A stretch of DNA of 9,753 bases from JBGTKH01 sp041744735 (GTDB lineage Bacteria > Planctomycetota > Planctomycetia > Pirellulales > Pirellulaceae): the NCBI GenBank assembly GCA_041744735.1, contig JBGTKH010000074.1:1-9753 (forward strand), given 5' to 3'. The stretch's first letter is position 1; each line of letters opens with the position of its first letter. The position numbers were made by a program, and so were the translations under genes. The notes below the pieces were generated by a model. The model searched no databases and was not told the DNA's origin. It saw only the letters and a program-made list of their open reading frames with translations. Positions 4,909 to 9,753 of the stretch are shown here, piece after piece.

Positions 4909-7900
4909 TTAAAAGGGTCCAATGGGCAGGAACGCTCCACCACCATATTTCGCATCGAATAACCGAATCGCTGAGTAGAAAGTCGCCGATGCGTCGTTAT
5001 GGGGTGTGACGGCACCCTGTACAACGTTAAACCAGGGATCTTTTGTGAGTTTCTGATACGAAAATGCCCAGCGTAGGCTTCCAAGGACACGCTGCGACCT
5101 TACGTCGACAGCGACAGTTTCAAACTCGTATGTCATGTTGGAAATTAGGCTGTCATCGAGTGTGCTTCCTGCGCCTGGATAATCATTTATTATGGCTGGT
5201 TTTGTGGGCAAGTCGCCCCAATATCCATGTTGCCCTTTGTACTTTTGCTCAACCCAGTCATCATAATACGGTGTGATGTTCTTGTAGTCGTGAACATTAG
5301 CCGTGTCGATATCCACCCACCAACCTTCTCCCACTTCGCCTTTCGCAATCGTCCGAATTTTGAACATTGGGCTTCCCCAGCCATCATAGTCCGTTCCGCT
5401 AACTCGCATGCGAACGATTTGAATCAACTTAATCGACATTCCTTGGCACAGGTTAAACTTGGCATCGCTTTCATTTGGCCAGAACTCTATAGTTACATCC
5501 GGGCCATAGGCTTCTGTCGCCTGCATTCGTTTGTGTTGGGTAAATTGGAACTCGAATTTGCCGTGTGCGACAGGATAAGCTACCGCGGCCCCCACAAACA
5601 CAATTGGGACTGTTGCGAATTCATCGGTCGCGAAATTTCCCGTGTCGTCACAAGCACATGCGCAGTCGCTGTCTTTGATCGACAAGGTGCCGTTATCCGG
5701 CGCGCCGAGGGCGTAGCTGCCGGATTGGAAGCAGCCGAGGTGGTCGCCGTCGGCGGATTGGACGATGCCGAAGGGGCCGGGGTTGGGCAGGAGATTGAGA
5801 ATTACTTCGTCGTCCACGTCGTTGCCGTCATCGGCCAGCGGGACGATGGGGATGGTTTTGGATTGGCCGGGACCCATCGTGACACTGTAGATGCCGTTGG
5901 CCGGTGCGTCGGCACCCGAGCCGGAAATCTCGTAGCGCACGTCGTAGCTGGTGACGGTCGGATAGCTGGTCCAAGGCACCATTCCGTTGACGCTGTCCCA
6001 AACCAGAAACACCGCATCGGCGGGCGCCGCGTCGCAGGTGGCGCCGCTGTTTAGATAGCACCACTCGAAAGGAATTCGGTCGCCGATGCTTTCCAGCATG
6101 AACTGGCCGTAGTCGCTCTCAGCGGCGCCCTCGCGGGTGTGTTTGACGTGGGCGATGTACACCACCGCGCCGCTGTCGTCGTCATAGATTTGCAGCGTCT
6201 CGGACATGGTCCCCGCATTGTAATTGGCGCCGGACGATAAGGCCAGCGAGACATTGGTGACACCTTCCTTGTCCGCGTCATCGGGAACCGCAATCGAAAG
6301 CGTGATCAGGTTCACCCCGTCGAATCTTAGCACGCCGGATTGAGTGGCCGCATCGTACAGGCCGGCGTTGCTGAGAGTCACGATGTAATTGGCCACCGGC
6401 AGGCCGGCCGCGGCGGACGCATTGAGCGCCGCGGTTAGTTGGAACGGGACTTCGACGATCCCCGTGGGTGTGCCGGTCAGCTTGACTTCAAAATAGCCAG
6501 GGGCGGAGGCCGTCTCGCCGGTGTGTTTCTTATCGACAATCGAGAGCGTGGGCGGGGCGGTGCGGAACTCGAACGTGCCGGTCACCGACGCGCCGCTGGA
6601 GTCGGTAGCGCGGATCGTCATCTGCGACGTGCCTCCCACCGAGGCCGTCAGCCGCAGAAAATCGTCCGCGTCGATCGTGGGCGTGCCGTTGAACATCGTG
6701 CGGTTGGTGAAGGACGAATCGATGATTTCATAGGTCATATCGGAGCCGTCTTCCACGTCCGTGAAGTAGTCCCACAAATCGACGATCGTTTCCTGCGCCG
6801 CATCGAGCAGCGTTAACGCCACCACGTCGGCCGGTCCGGTGGGTGCATCGTTCACTTCATGGACGGTCACCGAAAGGGTTGCCTGCACCGTTTTGCCGCC
6901 CGTGTCGGTAGCCGAGACGACATAGTCGACTTGCCCCGACGCGTCGGCGGGGAAGGACAGCGTCAGTTGGCCGGTTGCGGGATCGATCACCGCGTCAAAC
7001 GGGCTCCAGTAGGAATCAGGCCCCACGGCAATGTCCAGCGTCAACTGGTCGTCGGCATCTTCGACATCATCAAAATAGTCCCACAGGCTGAGCACCACGT
7101 CGGCCGCGTCTTCGTCCACCGAGATCGCCGGCAGCGCTGTGGCCGTGGGGGCGTGGTTGAACGGCACGACGGTGACCGCGAACGACGTCTCCACATATGC
7201 ATTGTGGCTGTCCGTGGCACGCAGCGTAATCGTCGCCGTGCCAAGCTGGCCGGGGAGGTAGCTGAGCGTGAGCCAGTCGCCCTCGGTCGACGCAGTGACC
7301 AGAGTTTCATCGGAACTGGCCGCGGTGTAGGTCGAACTGTCGCTTCCCGCTTCAACGTCCACGTCGGCGAAAACTTGGGATAGGTCGAAGACACTGGATA
7401 CCTGTTCTGCCTCAACCGAAAAATCGTCGATCGGGTTGGCCACCTCGGGCGGCGAATGATTGCCGCCGGTCCCGCCCTCGGTGACGATGGCACTGATCGA
7501 AAAGTCGAACGGATTCTCGTCGCTGTCGTTGTTGCCCAGCGACACCCAGCCGCTGAACGTACCCGGCTGTGCGACGGCCAGCCGGATCGTGAATGTCGTC
7601 GAGGCACACACTCCGATGACCGCGTCGGGGGGCGAATCCAGCACGAAACCATCGGGTATTTGGATTGCCGTGTCCAGTACCAAGTCGGCGTTGCCCAAAT
7701 TATGAATGGTAAACGTCCAGCGCAACGGCTGGCCCACGGTCGTGGATCCGAAGTTCAGCATCGCGCCGACGGAGACGCTGCCACTGTCGAACGAAACGTC
7801 GATCTCCGGCTCCGGCGCAGCTTGCACCGTGCCGTAAACGTAGAAGTCGAACGGGTTCTCGTCGCCGTCGTTGTTGCCCACCGAGAAATAGCCGCTGAAG

Positions 7901-8958
7901 GAACCGGCGAACGAAGCGTCCATCTGAATGGTGAAGTAGGTCGAACTGCCTGGACTGACCGACGGCGACGGTGACGTAACGAGCGTGAATCCGTGCGGCA
8001 GCGAGAACCACGATTCCAGCGACAGAACCGCGTTGCCGGTGTTTTCCACCGTGAATGTTCTCGTCAGCGGCGAGCCCACGCCGGTTGTCCCCAGATCGGT
8101 CCACGACGAGCCGTCGTACAGCTCCTCTTGCCACTCGTTGTTCCAACTCGTGATGCGAATCTCGGGCGCCGTAACCGTGCCGTCCAGGTAGAAATCGAAC
8201 GGGTTCTCGTCGCTGTCGTTGTTGCCCAGCGAGACTGACCCGCCGTACGAACCGGCGTACGAAGCGTCCAACTGGATGGTGAAAGTGGTGGGACTGCCGG
8301 GGCTGACCGACGACGGCGACGAAACGAGCGTGAAGCCGTACGGCAGCGAGAGCCAGGTGTCTACGTTTAGGTATGCCTCGCCCGTGTTCGCGATCGAAAG
8401 CGACTTGCTGACCGACGTACCGACAGGCGTGGGATCGAAGGACACGGTGGCGTACTGCGATATTTCACTTCCATCCGCAAACAGCGAGATTTCCGGGGCC
8501 GGCTGGTAAAGAGTGATCGTCAGTTCGCTCCAAGAGCCCGTCTCCACCAAACCTCCTTCGCCATCGTATTCTACGGGCCGGTAGCGGACGGTGATGGGAC
8601 CTTCATAATTGGCCAACGAACTGTTGGTGTCGCGGGGATCGTAGATAAACGAGTCGCCCGGCGACGCAACGGACAAGGCCGCATCAGCCACGTCGTCGGC
8701 ATTGAGATCGAATTGCACGTCCACCGAGCCGCCCCAAAAATCGCCGTTGACCGTCCCGGTCAGCGTCGGGTTGCCTGTCACCCAGTCGCTGTTTGAAGGC
8801 CCCGTGTCGTCCACAAGTCCTACGTTGTTGACGGCGACCGCGAGCATCTGGCGGCCTTCCAACTCCTGAATCGCCAGCCGCCGCGTCAACTTGCGCCGCG
8901 CGCGGAGTGACTGGTTCTGCAACTTTCGCCACTTGGAACTCGCCTTCGAACGCCGCAT
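4909..8958 (-). CDS. Giant modular secreted/surface protein (LEPR-xLL type, choice-of-anchor D, cadherin-like and Calx-beta domains)
   Basis: This 1349-residue protein is probably exported and surface-associated. The N-terminus is strongly basic (about 13 Arg/Lys in 27 residues) and leads to LEGRQMLA at 33-40, the planctomycete LEPR-xLL export-type motif. Residues 41-150 form a beta domain with an EF-like DLNADDVADAA loop (84-94). Three choice-of-anchor-D/ASH-like repeats follow at about 155-262, 265-378 and 384-492, each ending near GNND(S/G)DENPFDF. Cadherin/Ig-like domains span about 503-600, 601-702 and 703-800, with (W/L)-D-Y-F-x-D-V-E-D signatures. Calx-beta-like domains span about 801-927 and 928-1097, with D-D-D ends. 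A hinge carries C1099, C1101 and C1103. Residues about 1104-1349 are an unrecognised module in AT-richer DNA. The start at 8958 is chosen over an in-frame ATG at 9117 because GGAGGG lies 7 bases upstream and the preceding 53 residues look non-coding. No catalytic domain is visible; adhesion or matrix roles are inference. Confidence 0.92.
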   Translation of the reverse strand: MRRSKASSKWRKLQNQSLRARRKLTRRLAIQELEGRQMLAVAVNNVGLVDDTGPSNSDWVTGNPTLTGTVNGDFWGGSVDVQFDLNADDVADAALSVASPGDSFIYDPRDTNSSLANYEGPITVRYRPVEYDGEGGLVETGSWSELTITLYQPAPEISLFADGSEISQYATVSFDPTPVGTSVSKSLSIANTGEAYLNVDTWLSLPYGFTLVSSPSSVSPGSPTTFTIQLDASYAGSYGGSVSLGNNDSDENPFDFYLDGTVTAPEIRITSWNNEWQEELYDGSSWTDLGTTGVGSPLTRTFTVENTGNAVLSLESWFSLPHGFTLVTSPSPSVSPGSSTYFTIQMDASFAGSFSGYFSVGNNDGDENPFDFYVYGTVQAAPEPEIDVSFDSGSVSVGAMLNFGSTTVGQPLRWTFTIHNLGNADLVLDTAIQIPDGFVLDSPPDAVIGVCASTTFTIRLAVAQPGTFSGWVSLGNNDSDENPFDFSISAIVTEGGTGGNHSPPEVANPIDDFSVEAEQVSSVFDLSQVFADVDVEAGSDSSTYTAASSDETLVTASTEGDWLTLSYLPGQLGTATITLRATDSHNAYVETSFAVTVVPFNHAPTATALPAISVDEDAADVVLSLWDYFDDVEDADDQLTLDIAVGPDSYWSPFDAVIDPATGQLTLSFPADASGQVDYVVSATDTGGKTVQATLSVTVHEVNDAPTGPADVVALTLLDAAQETIVDLWDYFTDVEDGSDMTYEIIDSSFTNRTMFNGTPTIDADDFLRLTASVGGTSQMTIRATDSSGASVTGTFEFRTAPPTLSIVDKKHTGETASAPGYFEVKLTGTPTGIVEVPFQLTAALNASAAAGLPVANYIVTLSNAGLYDAATQSGVLRFDGVNLITLSIAVPDDADKEGVTNVSLALSSGANYNAGTMSETLQIYDDDSGAVVYIAHVKHTREGAAESDYGQFMLESIGDRIPFEWCYLNSGATCDAAPADAVFLVWDSVNGMVPWTSYPTVTSYDVRYEISGSGADAPANGIYSVTMGPGQSKTIPIVPLADDGNDVDDEVILNLLPNPGPFGIVQSADGDHLGCFQSGSYALGAPDNGTLSIKDSDCACACDDTGNFATDEFATVPIVFVGAAVAYPVAHGKFEFQFTQHKRMQATEAYGPDVTIEFWPNESDAKFNLCQGMSIKLIQIVRMRVSGTDYDGWGSPMFKIRTIAKGEVGEGWWVDIDTANVHDYKNITPYYDDWVEQKYKGQHGYWGDLPTKPAIINDYPGAGSTLDDSLISNMTYEFETVAVDVRSQRVLGSLRWAFSYQKLTKDPWFNVVQGAVTPHNDASATFYSAIRLFDAKYGGGAFLPIGPF
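7505..8228 (-). repeat. Three 34-nt near-identical repeats within the choice-of-anchor-D region
   Basis: Copies at 7505-7538, 7847-7880 and 8195-8228 each differ from the third copy by one base at most. They are spaced 342 and 348 bases apart, which is 114 and 116 codons. They encode the GNND(S/G)DENPFDF turn that closes each domain. The regular spacing marks intragenic domain duplication, and such DNA-level identity could allow copy-number change by recombination. Confidence 0.85.
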
Positions 8959-8965
8959 ACGCCGA

Positions 8966-8971
8966 CCCTCC
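8966..8971 (-). promoter_or_regulatory. Ribosome binding site setting the giant gene's start
   Basis: On the minus strand GGAGGG is followed by 7 bases and then ATG at 8958. This is the strongest Shine-Dalgarno match noticed in the window. It places the start 53 codons inside the longest possible frame, so that the protein begins MRRSKAS and the LEGRQMLA motif is at residues 33-40. Confidence 0.85.
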
Positions 8972-9086
8972 AGAAAGAACACCTGAACCGACTTACGAGC
9001 AACGCGAGACACCGATAGGGAGGATGGGAGCCATCGTCGTCGCGACGCCCCCGGCCCGCTCGGCGATCGTGCATCTCTCCCTAGAA

Positions 9087-9116
9087 GCAATTGCAATTGC
9101 CGGGCAAAACCGGGCA
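9087..9116. promoter_or_regulatory. Possible operator: 14-bp palindrome next to phased direct repeats
   Basis: GCAATTGCAATTGC at 9087-9100 is a perfect palindrome. It is joined directly to CCGGGCA-AAA-CCGGGCA at 9100-9116, a 7-bp direct repeat with a 10-bp period, about one helical turn. The pair lies about 130 bases upstream of the giant gene's start codon, where a regulator could bind. No convincing promoter hexamers are visible nearby, and the regulatory role is inference. Confidence 0.35.
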
Positions 9117-9240
9117 CACGATTTCCCAGACTTCATGCAAGACCAGTTTTTGACATTTCTGTTTTGAAAGTTCTTTGCCTGCATGGAGTTGTGGCGACGC
9201 AAGGGCGGCGCGGCACCATGCGCGGCCGGCTGTTGCAACG

Positions 9241-9462
9241 TTAGAGTTTTTGCAACGTCGGCGCAATCGCCACGCCCACGGCGCGAAACACCACGCCACA
9301 ACTTCCTTCAAGTTCGCTGCGCAACAGGAATCGTTTCTCGTCGTGCTGCACGTCCACTTGTTGAAGCGCGTTCAAGTCCCGCTGAATCTCCGCCCATTCG
9401 AATTGTTCGCTGGCCGCCGCCAGTCGATCCTGCAATTCCTTCGGCCAATAAGGGACAGGCAT
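9241..9462 (-). CDS. Small hypothetical protein, 73 residues
   Basis: The frame starts at an ATG at 9462, preceded by GAGGTG nine bases upstream on the minus strand; an in-frame GTG at 9474 is an alternative with a poorer site. The protein opens MPVPYWPKELQDRLAAASEQFEWAEIQRDLNAL, a charged amphipathic helical pattern typical of real coding sequence. It continues through a basic/acidic middle to a small hydrophobic end (GVVFRAVGVAIAPTLQKL). It has no signal peptide, clear membrane segment or motif that I recognise. It lies upstream of the giant gene on the same strand, separated by 282 bases, so the two are probably not one operon. Function is unknown. Confidence 0.55.
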   Translation of the reverse strand: MPVPYWPKELQDRLAAASEQFEWAEIQRDLNALQQVDVQHDEKRFLLRSELEGSCGVVFRAVGVAIAPTLQKL

Positions 9463-9678
9463 TTTCTTGCACACCTCACAGTAGAATGCAGTGCAAACGG
9501 CTCAGCGGGAAGGTAACGACAAGGATGGCGAGACGTAGGCCCGTTGACTTCGGCGAGTGTGCGATGGCGGAATTCGGTGCTGCGGCGCATCGCGCTCAGA
9601 TGGGCGTTCGGGACGCTCGCCAGCCGTCAACCGTTCAGCGTTTGAGCGTTGCCACGAAGATCCCAGCGAACACGGCGG
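9463..9678. other. Intergenic region without a supported gene
   Basis: This 216-base stretch separates the small gene from the gene fragment at the right edge. Open frames on both strands are short, basic and arginine-rich, in the manner of shadows. The widely spaced ACGCTC and GAGCGT (about 9613-9648) could pair, but the loop is long and no T-run follows. No promoter is convincing. Confidence 0.45.
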
Positions 9679-9753
9679 CTAACTGGCCGTCGACAGCGGA
9701 TTGCCCGGGGCTTGCAGCCACTGTTGGCCTCGCCGCTGAGCTTCACTGGCCAA
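9679..9753 (-). CDS. C-terminal fragment of a gene entering from the right edge
   Basis: The minus-strand frame is open from the right edge to a TAG at 9681-9679. It encodes 24 residues that read LASEAQRRGQQWLQAPGNPL and then STAS. The composition (amphipathic, then a Gly/Pro/Ser tail) looks like a natural protein end. Too little is present to recognise a family. It could instead be a chance open frame. Confidence 0.4.
   Translation of the reverse strand: MASEAQRRGQQWLQAPGNPLSTAS

Larger units (their letters stand above)
8959..9240. other. Leader/intergenic region upstream of the giant gene
   Basis: This 282-base stretch lies between the small gene at 9241-9462 and the giant gene. An open frame covers part of it on the minus strand (the 53-codon extension from 9117), but it lacks a ribosome-binding site and conserved features. 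It holds the giant gene's ribosome-binding site and the palindrome and direct-repeat cluster at 9087-9116. I see nothing else supported here. Confidence 0.5.

Noticed and set aside
5227..6054. Plus-strand 275-codon frame
   Set aside because: It is antisense to the giant gene. Its C-terminal half has the monotonous Val/Ala/Arg composition of a shadow of GC-rich coding sequence, and no domain is recognisable.
9175..9516. Plus-strand 113-codon frame
   Set aside because: It is antisense to the small minus-strand gene at 9241-9462, which has a better ribosome-binding site and a more protein-like sequence.
1..9753. tRNA, rRNA, riboswitch or phage attachment site
   Set aside because: No cloverleaf, conserved rRNA segment or recognisable riboswitch core was seen on reading both strands, though a covariance-model search was not possible here.

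Overview
The window looks like chromosomal DNA from a planctomycete, probably of the Pirellulales type. Three things point there: a giant secreted or surface protein with the LExR-xLA type N-terminal motif (LEGRQMLA) behind a very basic N-terminus; a small membrane protein with a leucine-rich-like tail of a kind common in that phylum; and a Uma2-family nuclease gene, a family often expanded there. The phylum is inferred from protein style and was not checked against a database. The GC-rich parts run near 60% G+C, with an AT-richer strip around 4.4-5.65 kb.

Layout, left to right. Positions 1-657 (minus) hold the N-terminal 219 residues of an AcpH-like (acyl-carrier-protein phosphodiesterase-like) protein that runs off the left edge. 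A 300-base divergent gap follows, containing a 133-bp nested palindromic element (800-932). Next is a Uma2-family PD-(D/E)XK nuclease gene (958-1638, plus). It converges on a two-gene minus-strand unit across a hairpin. That unit is a transmembrane sensor histidine kinase (2064-3962) whose stop codon overlaps the start of a small zincin metallopeptidase gene (1675-2067) by ATGA. Upstream of the kinase lies a second palindromic element (3988-4148), with 28-bp near-perfect terminal inverted repeats around a perfect tandem 40-bp duplication.

Further right, all on the minus strand, are two small membrane-anchored hypothetical proteins (4102-4380 and 4394-4858). They lie directly downstream of a 1349-residue modular extracellular protein (4909-8958). 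In order it has the LEGRQMLA motif, an N-terminal beta domain, three choice-of-anchor-D (ASH-like) repeats, three cadherin/Ig-like domains, two Calx-beta-like domains, a Cys-x-Cys-x-Cys hinge and an unrecognised C-terminal module of about 245 residues. That module is noticeably AT-richer than the rest of the gene. A small hypothetical gene (9241-9462) and the last 24 codons of another gene (9679-9753) complete the window.

There is no complete, recognisable defence or metabolic system here. The most unusual features are the two unrelated palindromic intergenic elements, one of which supplies the 3' end of a small gene; the compositional break at the start of the giant protein's C-terminal module; and the coupled kinase-protease pair with no response regulator in view.
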